A DNA stretch of 64,000 bases from Atrichornis clamosus (Eukaryota > Chordata > Aves > Passeriformes > Menuridae). Positions 12,401-25,347 of this stretch are shown one piece after another; the first letter of the stretch is position 1; each line of letters opens with the position of its first letter. The notes beneath the pieces are model-generated. The model made no database searches and had not been told where the DNA came from. It worked only from the letters and a program-made list of their open reading frames with translations. Made by a program: the position numbers and the translations under genes. The stretch lies in NCBI GenBank assembly GCA_013400975.1, contig WBMZ01006404.1, forward strand, positions 124,001 to 188,000, written 5' to 3'.

Positions 12401-13550
12401 ACTTAAATCCATTTAAATGTAGTGTTTCTTCATATTGCTTTTTACAGTGACACCTAACAGAGCTGTCAGCTTACACTTCAGGAGTGGCTCTTTCACAGAC
12501 TGATTACATGGTTAAACTACACCCGAAAAAACCCTGTACATAAACATGTCACGACATCTACTCTTTCAGCACTTGGTACACTATCCACACCAATTTAAAG
12601 AGACCATCAGAAACAGCTTTTTCACTAGTAATAGCAAGATAGACTGTTTGGCTTTGTTAAAGACAGAAATATTTATTTTTAATCAAAAGGATGGTGTTCT
12701 GTTGATAATTCTTCATTAATTCATGCTTATTGCTTTGGTTTCTTTTTTTAATCAAACACTTGGAAAGCCACCTTAAAAATAAAGGAGAAAATTGCAGAGC
12801 CTGAGTTCAGCAATCTTAAATATCAAATCAGGAACTGTAGCAGATAGGACCATGCATTACAAAGAAGCAAAAAAGCAATTTTTAAAAGAATCATTAAAAG
12901 AGAACCTGCAATATCGTTTTTAAGTTCAAAAACCAGTTTAGAAACATTATTTGCCTAATTTAGAAATGTTTAAATTTTATTTCTCAAGGCCATTTATTTA
13001 AAGCATCTTTAGAAATCATGTGACACACATTTAATGAAAGTTCTATACTCCTTTCACTGCAGACCATAATGAGGATGGATACAGGCTAGGTATCATAGTA
13101 TGACAGAGGCATAGAAATAAAAATTACTTTTGCAGAGAAATTTCAATGATTAACCAATCTGAACTTGCATAAACATCTTGTACAAAGACCAAATGCACTG
13201 GTTTCAATGATGACTTCTAAAGCTTTATTATCTAATATACCTAAATTCCATTTTGCACTGTTCCGGACTCCGTGCTCAACAGTGTTAAACTTCATAAAAT
13301 CTCTGTTCTGAGAATCAAATGAAGTTTTAAATACACTATTCATATTGATTAAACTATCTCTGGAATGAGATCTTTCTAGATAGAGAAAAAATTTTAACTC
13401 CAAAATTTGCTATTGCTCCATGCTAATAACAATAGTAACAGTAAGTCCATATGAATGTCTCATTACATAATTCTTATGACACAAAGAGGCAAAAATTAGG
13501 TGATGATGCAATTAACTTATGCATATTTGTATGTGCAAATACATTATATA

Positions 13551-13607
13551 CGTACACAAAAATATGTATACATATACATATATATATATATATATGTATG
13601 CACATAC
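13551..13607. repeat. AT/GT alternating microsatellite
   Basis: The stretch has an uninterrupted AT run at about 13577-13595, flanked by gtatacata and gtatgcacat alternating purine-pyrimidine sequence. It can form a cruciform and is likely to vary in length between individuals. Confidence 0.9.
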
Positions 13608-14777
13608 AGTAAAGGTGATGAACCTTGGTTCATTTGGAAATACTCCTCCAGAATATTCCATATTGTTTGCTTGAGAAAACTTTACTTCAGAAGGGTATCC
13701 AGGGTGAAGTACTGCACCTTATGAAGAGAGACTGCTAGCATAAACTGATCAGGAGCCACTAGATGCTGTGATGTATGTCAATGCAGTGACAGCTGGGGAC
13801 CTGTCTTACCAAATTTGTTATCTGTGCAGAGATTCTTGCTGAACTTAGGAAAATTTAACATGCTGTCCACAAGGTGTGGCACCTGCCTCCTCATTAACAC
13901 TATGCAACATCAGCTCCTAGCTTTCCTGTTCTGGATTTTATGATTAAAAATAAATGTCTGTATAGCATTTCCTACTTGCATACTGCAAGCATTCCCAATA
14001 TCTGCTTTGTATATCTAAATTCTGCAAATGTCCAAGAAAAAAAACAACCAATAATCATAGTCCAATCCAACAGCAAATAGGAATGATGACTGAGTTGCAT
14101 TAGGGGTAAAAAATATTGTGCTGGCAGTTTTCCTGAACCATCCATTACCAACACTGGAAAATAAGAGCTGAGATCATGATTAAGGTGCAGAAATGCACAA
14201 AGTTCCCAAAAATAAAAATAAAATACATCCCTGCAATTTTAATCTTGTTACACAATGCAATAGATATTCACTGATGAGTGAAGAACTTGTGAATTAGGAT
14301 TAAATTAAAATAATTTAAATAAAGAGAATATATTAGGTATTTTACCCTTTTGATACCTCTGCATTCAAGAATTGAAATTACTTTGGCCTTCTGTCTCCTT
14401 CCCATTGATTTGGTATACATCTACAGAACTATGGTGACCAGCTGCCTATCTGATGTGGCAGTAGCAACAGTTAAGACTTACTTGAATTATCAAGAGCCAA
14501 CACACTTAAATGCCCACTTACAGTTTATCTTAATTACAAGGGGTTTTTTCCCCCACCTATAGTTCATGTACAAGACAAAAATTAGCAGCAATTATATATG
14601 TGTAACATGGAAGACTTCTTCCATTAAGATCATTTGGGAAATGACAGATGGTTAATTTCTTTAAGACTTCATTTTAACTCATTTAAACTCTAATTGGCAG
14701 GGTTAATTAAACTCTAAGTATATGCACACTATTTTTAAAGAGTAAATGCTGTAAATTTACTGAATTATTCACTGGCA

Positions 14778-15216
14778 AGTGTCCAAAGAAGAGCATTGAA
14801 ACTGGTGAAGGGACCAGAGAGCAAGTCTTATGAGGAGTATCTGAGGAAACTGGGATTGCTTAGCCTGGAGAAAAGGAGGCCCATGGGGGATCTTCTCTAT
14901 AACTACTTGACAGGTGGTTGTAGACAGGTGGGGTTCAGTCTCATCTCCAAAATAACGCAATAGGACAAGAGAAATTGGCCTTAAATTGTGCCATGGGAGC
15001 TTCAGATTAGATATTAGGAAAAAATTTTTCACTGTAAGGGCTGCCAAGCACTGGAACAGGATGCCCAGTGAAGTGTTTGAGTAACCATCCCTGGAAGTAT
15101 TTAAAAGACGTGTAGATGTGGCACTTAGGGACACAGTTCAGTAGTGGCCTTGGCAGTGCTGGGTTGGGCTTGATGATCTTAAAGGCCTTGTCCATCCTAA
15201 AGGAGTCTATGATTTT
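14778..15216 (+). mobile_element. CR1 LINE 3' fragment
   Basis: The plus strand reads the end of a CR1 reverse-transcriptase ORF (near agtgtccaaagaagagcatt and cttagcctggagaaaaggag), followed by the CR1 3' untranslated part (ctgccaagcactggaacagg, then gccttggcagtgctgggttg) and a terminal agtctatgattttat. It is truncated at the 5' side and carries stops and small deletions. It is antisense to NELL2. The open frames at 14769-15134 and 15007-15231 on the minus strand are shadows of it. Confidence 0.92.
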
Positions 15217-15532
15217 ATATTTTCCATACATTTATGTTAAATTTTTGATTGATATTCCCAAATTCATTTTTTTCTATAGATATTTCTTAATTTAAATGCA
15301 AAATGGAGTATATTAATTACTCATAGAGTTATCATCATGCAGTTTACTTAGTTAATGCTTGAGTCCTTAATCATTAATGACCACCAGTAGCTGTCTTCAG
15401 TCCAAAGTTGGGGACATCAAAAGCCAGATCTACAAGAGCCTGTTCCCTGCTAATCCTGTTACTTGATTGATTTTTATTTTCATCCTCTCCCATATGTCCA
15501 TGCTGTTCTTGGTCCTCATTTTCTTTCTTCAG

Positions 15533-16112
15533 TGTAGCCATAAACAACAATTCTGTAGAGCAGCTGCTCGCTTACTCCCCCAGCAGGATCAGGGACAGAA
15601 TCAGAAGGGCAAAAGCCAGAAAACTCATGGTTTGAGATAAAGACAGTTGAATAGGAAAAGCAAAGGACAAGCAAAGCAAAACAAGGAATTAATTCACAGC
15701 TTTGCAATAGTAGGCAGGTGTTCAGCCATCCCCAGGAGAGCAGGGCCCCATCACATGTAAGGGTCCCTTGGGAAGACCAATGCCATCACTCCAAAGGCCC
15801 CCCCACTCCTTCCTGCTTCCCCCCACTGTATACTGAACACGACGTCATGTGGTCTGGAATAGCCCTTTGGGCAATTTGGGTCACCTGTCCTGGCTGGGCC
15901 TCCCCCAACCCCCCAGGCACCCCCCGTCTCCTCGCCCGCCTGGCAGTATGAGAAGCAGAAAAGGCCTTGGCTCTGTGTAAGCCCTGCTCAGCAATAACAG
16001 AAACATCTCTATATTATCAACCCTGTGTTCAGCACAAATCCAAAACACAGCCCTGTACCAGCCACCAGTGAAGAAAATTAACTCTGTCATAGCCAAAACC
16101 AGCACACCTATG
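15533..16112 (-). mobile_element. Solo LTR of an avian ERVL-type retrovirus (family B, copy 1)
   Basis: This copy is closely similar to 36602-37204: both share ggcaggtgttcagccatccc, gtcatgtggtctggaatagc and gaaaattaactct. Read on the minus strand it starts near TGTGCTGGTTTTGGC and has a TATA-like GTATACAGTG-type site preceded by a CRE-like GACGTC. It ends in a T/C-rich segment, so its own transcription runs in the NELL2 sense. No internal viral sequence adjoins it. The sequence ttcag occurs immediately left of the proposed 15533 boundary and again at 16113-16117, which would be a 5-base target duplication. The right boundary then includes six bases beyond the expected LTR terminus, so exact ends are uncertain. 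Confidence 0.82.
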
Positions 16113-19100
16113 TTCAGTACTTTCCTACTTTTTTGCTTCAATTATGTAGATAATAAAAATAGCTCAGGCATGTGTATGTTCTATTTTCAAGGTTTGTTTT
16201 AGAGATCAGCCTGCTTTCTGAGATGCTCTTTCTCTTGACAATTACTTAGTCCTTTGTTGTTCTTCAGGGAGAACAGCTGCCATTAATTCATCCAGATGCC
16301 TTTTCTCTCTTTCAGCTATTAGCTTATTTACTTATTCTATATTTGCTGTTAACACAGTAAAAAAGGAAAAATAAGGCAATTGTAAGAAAACCTTAGGAAG
16401 AAAATACACTTACGAATACTTTGTTTTTCATATCTGTATGAAAAAGAAAAAACCTCCAGATCTGCATCTTATCCTACTAGGAAACTATAAAGGGAATCTA
16501 TATCACTGGCAATTACTGATGTAGGATTAAGACAACTGAAAAAAACAAGCACTCATTCCCCTTGCACCTGACTGTGAGGCTAGCAGGATTTTGGAGAAAG
16601 CTCCAAGTTGGCTGTCCAAGAGTCGAGACAGGTACAGACTGAGCTGAACTGTTGACACTGGTATAATTTCACAGAACAGTCAAATCATGACACTGCATGT
16701 AATGATGAAATCCATTCCTAAAACACCTCAAATTTCCCATCATGAAATTTTTTTGTCTTTCTAGAAGAGCCAAAACCCTTAATGTGTGCATTGCTCTTTA
16801 CCATGGTAGGTAACACAAAAAAGATACTGGGACGAAAAATACATAGAGAAATACTGTATATTTATATGCAAATATAACTTCCAAAAATATGGGAAATTCT
16901 AATTCTAGCTAACACTAGTTTTTCAAAAACTTACCCTGAGAAGATTTTCAATTTTATGTTTTATTTCACAACAGACTTTCATCTAAAGAAAACTATTTTC
17001 CACACCAAAGCCTAAAAGGCATATACTTTTTTCCTACCCTTTGACTTTAAGACTTTTTTTCTTTGTACAAAATCTCTTTTCTTTACTTTTTGGTTATTCC
17101 TGTTCTGGATTTTCCTCCTAGACTTATGGAACACATAACTCCTAGCTTTAAGTCTCTTTGAATTCTTCATGAGTGATTCCAAATTCTGTAGCTCTTATAA
17201 TGGATTTTATGGCTCTTAATAGGCTATCCTCTCCTCTAAAACTCAACTTGAACAGACTAACACATAACTTGAATGTTGACCAGTCCACATTTTGTGTAGT
17301 ATCTGCACAGCAGGTAGTCTCTGCCAATATCCCTTGGAGCACTGGCGAAACAAAAGTATAATAAGTCATCTCAGCCACAAAAGACAAGTTGATGGATAAA
17401 ATACATATTTCAAAGCAGGCTTACCATTACTCCCTCTGTCTTCCTTCACAGCTCTTCATCAAATCAGGTAAACTTTGTTAAGCCTCCCTAAGTTTCATCA
17501 TCCTCAAAATGTGTTTTGCAGTTTCTGATTTCATGGAACAATACATATTTTTGCAGAATACACTCCTCTCAGGGAGGCTTCTATTGTAATAGTAATCAAT
17601 GTTACTTCTTGTAATATCCTGTGAATTTTTATACTTTTCAACCAGTTAGGCAGAGTAAATATATTGAAGAATATTTTGCCTGACAGCTAAAGTTAAAAAA
17701 GCTTTAATTTATCTCCACTTTACTTCATGTCTGCCATTTTCTATATTCCCTCTTGAACAGAAAAATTCAAGGGAAGGATTTTCTAAAGCACTTAGCAGAG
17801 ACCTAACTGTTTCCCCTAAAGGAACATCTGTAACTCCCACTGATTACAATGGCAGGACTGTAAAGTAAACGCAAAATGATTTTGAAAATCCCACCTCAAG
17901 AGATTTCAGTCTAGACCTTGACAAGGACCTTGTCACCCACTTGTTTTTGCCTTAATTCAAACTGATCTCTTAGTATCTTTTACCGGTGACATTTTAAAAT
18001 GAGGTTTCTCTCTCTTAAAAGGTATTTCATTGTGTAGACTTTCTGCATAGATTAATCTTTTTTTAATACATATTTATCTAGCCAGATGCACTATTTGTTT
18101 GCAGGTAAATCTTACTTAATTCCAACTTGTATTGTACACAAAACCTTCCAGATGCTTATGATAAACTGATGCTTTCAAAATCTCCTATTATGTTGCCAAA
18201 AGTGACAATGATGGCAAATTCTACATCTCTAGTGGTGCCCCCTACTTTACTGCTAGTAGAATAGCCAGACTAGAGCTGCAAATACAATTTTCTCAGCCAA
18301 CTGAAAAACATTTATTTTACTTCTTCTCCTAATTCCAACCCTTTTTATTTACTGTTTCCTTGCTAAAAGGCCCCATGTTATAACAAGTCTGCCACCAGCA
18401 ACGGATACCCATTGCATATTTGGCCCCCATCCCACAGGTATTTCTGTTACACACATAAAAGCTGTAAAGTAACCTGACTGCTGCTGAGGCTCGTAACTTG
18501 CTGCCTAATCTCATATTTCACTAGTAACAATTTAGAGATCATCCACATAACCAGAAGGCTCCATTAAAACACCTTTTAATACTTTTTCACCACAAAGTTA
18601 ACAGAAGGTTGGATATACACAACGTGACAGAAGAAAGATGTCTCAGCAGTCTGGCCAAAGTTGGTTTGAAAAAACTGATAAAACAGTAATGTTCTCAAAG
18701 CTCTCTAGAAGCAGCTGGTGCTGCCTCTCTTCTTTTTGGAACTGCACTGTGACCAGGGCTTGTCAACACATTCCAGGGGCTCCTAGAAAATCAGTTACAA
18801 CATTACAGCACCATCATCAAGGTCAGCACTTGTCTGGTGAAGAAGATGAAAGACATCCCAGTGGTGGATGAAATGCTGCTGTTGCTTTGATCCTACTCTT
18901 GTCTTCAGGAATCTGGACCAACTTACTTAATCATAAACATTAGGAAACAAATGGAGGTGGTTTTGTGTCCTCTCATGCAGCAGAGACATTTCATAATGCA
19001 TGAGGTAGTTTCTCTCATTTCCCTGGCAGTGCTGTGACTCAGATACTCAGATCACTCACTGGATATCAAGGACATAAATATTTTTGATAAGACAAGATGC

Positions 19101-22100
19101 CTGAGCTCTCTCGGGAGAGAAGGCTTGCCTAAGTGTTGCTCACCTGATTTTGAAGAGAGTTCTCCACTTGAAAACAGGTACAAAGCTGTACTTTAATGAT
19201 GATAAGGTAAAGTAATATTGATGCTTTGCCCTTTGGTCAGCCTTGATGCCATCTCCAGTGATGCACCCAACTTTCACTAGGGTCCATCCTCCCTGATAGT
19301 TTACAAAGGCGTACCAAAACAGCTCAGCAAACGTATCCTTCATAACACTGCAGGTCAGCTGCCTTCCCTGGAAACAAAAGCACCTGGGGAGAATGGTACA
19401 GCCAGTTCTCACCACCAAGCAGTACCATGGAAGAGCACACACACCCAACCTTGGAAGCTATGAAGTGCTCCTGGCTTCTGCAGTTCAGATAGACCTCTTG
19501 ATGCCAGGAGATAACCTGCAGAGCTCTCTGAACTGCTTCTAACAAAAAACTGCACAGCACAGTAAAGGAGATGCAATGATATGTGCTTTCATCTTCCTTC
19601 CCCCACCCCTGCAGTGGTATGAAACTTGACACTGGCTAACTTGTTTCATGGGTAGATTTTCCAGACCACACCATCTTTTTGTTGCCACAGTTAAATTGCT
19701 AGTGTCTATCAAGCTTACAAAAAATTATTTCTGTACTGACATTATCATGGAATCATTAAGGTTAAAATATCTTTAAGATACTTACGTGCATTTTATATTG
19801 ATAAACATTTGCATAAGCACATCTTAGCAAACTTTACATAGCTGAAAAATTCTGCCATCAAATTTGCTGTCCTGTTTAACACCATGAATTGTTTTAACAA
19901 GCAGAACCACAGATGATATGAAATCCACAGTATTGTTCAGGTCACAAAACCTCAAATATTAATTTTAAATCAAGGCACAGAATTAAGAAAAAAGTAAACT
20001 TTGATCAGATATTCCATTTTGCTACTATTACTGTCATCTCAGGATGACTTCACCTTTGTAATCCTACTTCCTTCACACATCCGCTCTTTGGAAAAGTTAG
20101 GATTTAAGCAGAGATGCTGTGAACAACTCTGGAGGACTTCAAACTAGGATGAAGCCCACCCCACAGAAGGTGTACTAAATGAGTAATCCCAGGGTATTAA
20201 GCAGACTGGAATATCTGTTCAGACTATCACCAACCACAAACTTTATTTACCTCTCAAGCATTAAAATTATGCAGACAGAATTTAAGTACAATTCACCAAT
20301 TTAACCTTCTGAATGATTAGGAACACATTTTTTTTCTAAGTATTTGCACACTCCAAACTTATTAAAAACACATGAACAAATTAAAACAGATACTTTTGAT
20401 GAAGCCTCACATTTGCAGAAATCAATCTTCTTATCTTGAATAGGACTGGCCATTTATCCCTGCTTCAAACAGTGTGAAACCTTTAGCCTTGTTCTTTTAA
20501 ATGCACTGTCATTAAAAGATTCTACTACAGGTTTCCAAATCCTAAACATCAAAGTTAACACTGTGTGACAGCTGGTGTGTTCCAAACTCATCACATTTAC
20601 TGGTCTGTGACAGGGTAAATGACACAATTACCTGCTGTAATTACTGTTGCTGACAATGTATTTTTCCTGGTGATTGGTCTGTGTGACTCAAAGCTTCTTA
20701 TCTTTGTCAGTCCAGTCCAAATCTCCATTTCCATGTGACTTGGACATTAACTTACGAAGTATTTACAAATTAGTTCCAATATATGCCAAGACAGATATTT
20801 GGTATAGTATAAATTCATCTTTTATTGCATGATTAAGTAGCCTGCCACTCTATTTTGTATTAGAAAATAAGTATTCACGATAAAATTCTGTGCCACATTA
20901 GAATTAAATGCACATTTCTTTTTTTAGTATATTGGAAGGGAGACACACTAAAACAGGTGAAGATAATGAAGGAACAAAATGCAACTAAATAAGGACATTG
21001 ACATTTTCAAAGAATGCTCATTCCCAAAGCAACCCACAAATTGAAAAAAAAAAAAAAGGATAAAACCTTAAGATATTTAATGCTAACTGCCTTCTTGTGA
21101 CAATTTTAAACAGTCACAGAAGACAACAGTGACTTTTGATTTTGAGCAATGCGAGTCACAGGCTAATTAAGCTAGCTCACTGTATGTGTTTTCCCTGGCA
21201 TATGTCTTACTTTTAAAATATGAAATAGTTGCAATTACTTGCAACATTTCTTCAAAGAATATATTTTAGCAGATGTGAAAAGACTACAGCATATAACAGA
21301 CAGAAATAAACAGATACAGTCTTTTTGAGATGATTTGGAAGCTTATCAGAACTAAAAAATACTCCTACAAAAACTCCTACAAACTATTTAGGTAGAGCAG
21401 CTTCCTATTTTATTGCTAGATTTGTTGACAGAGCTCTTGGTTCTTGATACAAACATGGAGATTTTCAAAGGTTTCTGTGTATTTGATGGGGGAGACCTCA
21501 ATTTTTGCACAACAGACTACATAAACTATAAAGGGAAGTGATTCCAAGGAGGTAAATTGATTACCATTTCTGAAATAATTTCGATGTTCAGTTTTCTAGC
21601 TCAGTCTTGAAGATGCCACAAAACCACTAGCATTTTCTTAAAAAAAAATTAAAAGTACAAGACAGAACACTTCTGTCTATTGAGAATGTCCTAAGGAAAA
21701 ATATCAAGTATCTTTTACAAACACAGTACCTTCAGGAACATTACCTCACAAAATGCAGCTTCACCAACAAAAGTGAAATTCCACCCCAAACCCTTAGGAT
21801 TATACTGTACAGCAACATAGACAGAAATGCTTTCTTTTGTATCAGTGTGACTTTTCAAATTATTGATGATGATTTCACCAGGCTTCCCTGGGGCATCAGC
21901 AGATCACAACCTTAAGGATGGGTTTCAAAATATGGGTTCCGTATTTTCTCAGTAGGTTTTATTTGTTCCTTCTTGTTGATCCACTCTTTCTGGCTGCTGT
22001 AGAGAGGTCTCGCCAAAGACTCTGTCACCTTTATTCATTTAGATGAGCTGGCAAACACTGACTGAGCAAATCAGGGAACTGAAACTAGTTTTTAGACAAA

Positions 22101-24876
22101 ATTAGAAGGACAGCAGAAGTGAGAGTTTAGCTTCCACACTATGCATTCGTGCATGACCAACCACAGCCTGGCTGCAGAATCATCAGCACATTTCAGTGTG
22201 AATCAGGAGTTACATGCAAAACTAAAAATATAAGCCTTTCTTTGGGGCCGTGCATAGGAACACAGACACTGTGTGAGTCAGTGAAGTGGATAAGTCCAAT
22301 ATGTTTACTTTGTGCATTTCAGAGTAGATTTCAGCATAATCCTATGTGCAAAAAAGGACTAGCAATGCAACTCCTCCTGTGGTCAAGGGGTCTGTATCAC
22401 AAGAAACCAGTTTGATATGGTGAAGTACAAGGTTTTGTAAGTCAATAATCATCAGTCCAAAAGACTGACAAAAGGGAGCGATATTGACAGAGATTTATTG
22501 AAGAGACAAACTGTCAAAGAAGATGACATACTAAATTATAATGTCTGACAGTATAACACATGAGTTAAGGAAACACTTTTCCATTTAGCATAAAGCAGAT
22601 TAATCTCTTATAAACATTTCATGAGAAACAAAGGACACTTCTAAGTTGTTTCAGGAATCAGTGATTACCATGTGGCATGCGGTAAGAATCAAATTGTAAA
22701 GAATTAAAGGTTTCCATGCCCACAGATTTTCTGAACAGAAATAACTCAGAAATTGCTGTCTATCCAAACCGGAATCTTCCATATTCGTTCAAAGAAAAAA
22801 CTTGCAACTATAATATTAAAAGAAAAGGCTTCTGAAGTCCTGGACAATATTAGAAAAATATTATGTCTCCTCTTAACAGTCTTGGAAGTTAAGTTTCTTA
22901 CCCTCTGACTTTTCTTACAACTGTGTTATCTTAGATTAGAAATGTTTTTCAACAGTAGAATGCCAAAAGACAGACAGACATGATATCCATATACGGCCAG
23001 CTGTATCTGCTACCCTTAAATCCCAGCTAATTGATATCATGGCTATAGACACCTTTATTTTACCGTGAATGTATGGAAAACCACTGACTTCAATACAGCA
23101 TGATTGCATAACCTTAAATAACTCCACTGTCCCTTTTTAAAAAACTGTCTTGCTTCATACAGTACCTCCAGTCTCTCAGTGACCTTGGCTGGAGTCCCTC
23201 TGAGAACAGGCAACACTCTCCCAGCATGAGGCAACCACCAGCTGGCTCAGACAAGATAGATCTGAGCCATCCAACTTCCCTCACTTCTGGCTTGCTCAAT
23301 GCGACAGCAGCAGATTCCCATTTCCTGAGCCAGAAAGATCCTTATGACTTCAAACAAACTGTCCTCAAGGCTGCCTACTGTGCTTCCTGATCTTTGCAGT
23401 CTATCTGTCAGAGCCTGTGATCATCTGCAGAAGGACAGGCCAGGGGAGGTCCAGCTGTGAAAGGATGTCATGTTGCAATTAATTAATACCAGCCATCCCC
23501 TTCCTACCATCATCCTAACTCCTACAGACCACCACTAACACCCAGTACTGGAATGAAGAGATGAAGTTTCAACCAGACCACACACTATGTGTTCTTCAGT
23601 GTCTTGGACTCAAACTTTTCCAAAGAAGAGTGGCAGCTCTTTGGTTGCTGGTGCAGTTCAGCCCCAGATTAAAGCACCTAATATTTGTGTGTGTTTCTGG
23701 GAAGGATTCCGCTGCATAAACACATGTCCAGCTAACTGATCACATGCAGCGTGGTACCTCATGGATATCCAAGACATCAGCAAAGGTTGTAATGCAAGTC
23801 TCTACAAGAAGACTGTAAGAGCGAGTGCAAGTAGGACACACCACAGCATCTAAAATGTTGTCAGACCTATAACTGGGCAACCAGATCTTGCTATGGACAT
23901 TTAAGTTCCCATTTCAGTCAGTGTTACCTACAGAACTCAGGAAGTGCAAAACAGATACCTAATGTGAGATTGATCTGGCCACAGATAAGTAGCTGGAAAG
24001 AGGTAGCTTACTTTGTTTGTATCCAGCAGAACTCAAAAAGCACAAGACCTCTAAGGCCTTAGGTTGGATCTGCTAATTCTATCACGATGGTTGCCTGGAA
24101 CCCGTAAACAGAAAGCTGAGCTGGGTCCAGCTGAATCCCTGACCTCTGTTGTTTACAATATCACCTTAGATGAAGAGAGGTACATTGGGTGTCTTGGGTG
24201 TCTTAATTGCAAACCGAATTCCACCTCCTGTGTCAACATCAGTAATATTCTAACATAAAGAGGCAATATAATTATCTAAAGAATTAATAATTCATGTAGT
24301 GCTGCATGATTTGCTAGATTTTCTATTTTCTAACACAATATACTGTGTTAATTTTGCTATATCCCTACAATTCTACTTTCCAATCATATTATACTGACAC
24401 AGCACATAACCACACTGTAGAAGCTGCCAAGGGACGCTGGGTGATTGAAAGCTGCAGAGGGCTTCAGAACACCGAGAAACAGGAGGTACACTGGATGTCT
24501 GTTGTAATGCTGTGACATAAATATCAACCAATGTTAATGTTTGTAAAATTGTAATTTCAAATTTTTTACATAAGAAAAAGATTTCACTCTTTTTTGAGTT
24601 AGTTGCAAACTGAGTATATTCTCAAGTTGATACCTGGAACTCATTTAAGGTATTGAAAAATTCCTCATTGCACAAAGAATGTAAAATATATTCACTGTAG
24701 AACAAAATAATCAATTTTGATGTCTGCTTCTGCAGAAAGACGCATTTTAAATAGAACACAGAAATTGTAGAAATGCAAAATAGAGCCCTGCTTTTGGATA
24801 TAATACCTCTTACCATCCTTTGTTCCTTAGGTGAGTAGGGAATCCAGCTCCATAATGCATTGATAGATACATAGAT

Positions 24877-24927
24877 AAACACACACACACACACATATAC
24901 CAAATATACATAAATATATATATATAC
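24877..24927. repeat. Compound CA / TA microsatellite
   Basis: A (AC)n run at about 24879-24895 is followed after a short atatac spacer by a TA run at about 24913-24926, and is preceded by gatagatacatagata. It is a simple repeat. Confidence 0.9.
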
Positions 24928-25334
24928 TTGGTAAAAGAGTAATTTCTGTAAAAGAATTATGCATTCAGTACTGAAGATCATACATTTGCATCTTTGTCAA
25001 GGGAATACATTTTCTGTTTAACAACTAAAATCATGTTCTATCAAGGGCTCTTTAAAAATGCTTTGGATTTTGATCAGCTGAGACATCCATCCTTCTATAA
25101 TTGCATAGCCAGATGAACACTTGTCATGAACTGGGTCAGTAATCAAGGAGAAAATGAGACCTAAAAAGTATCCTCTAGAAAAAAAAAAAAAAGTTGTCAT
25201 TCCAAGTTGAAATAGCCTCCAAACTAAGTTGCAAAGGATAACCTGATTCAATCCAAATAAAGCATAATTGAGTTCAGTTGTATAAGATACAGCAGAGATA
25301 TAAAAATTACTTGTGTTGTTATCTTAGTAATGTG

Positions 25335-25347
25335 GTTGCATAGCAAC
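25335..25347. promoter_or_regulatory. Palindromic RFX-type X-box motif (candidate)
   Basis: The sequence gttgcatagcaac is a perfect inverted repeat of GTTGC around ATA, the form bound by RFX factors (X-box). A second inverted repeat, ctcag-t-ctgag, lies a few bases on at 25351-25361. Only the motif is seen; binding and function are inferred. Confidence 0.35.
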
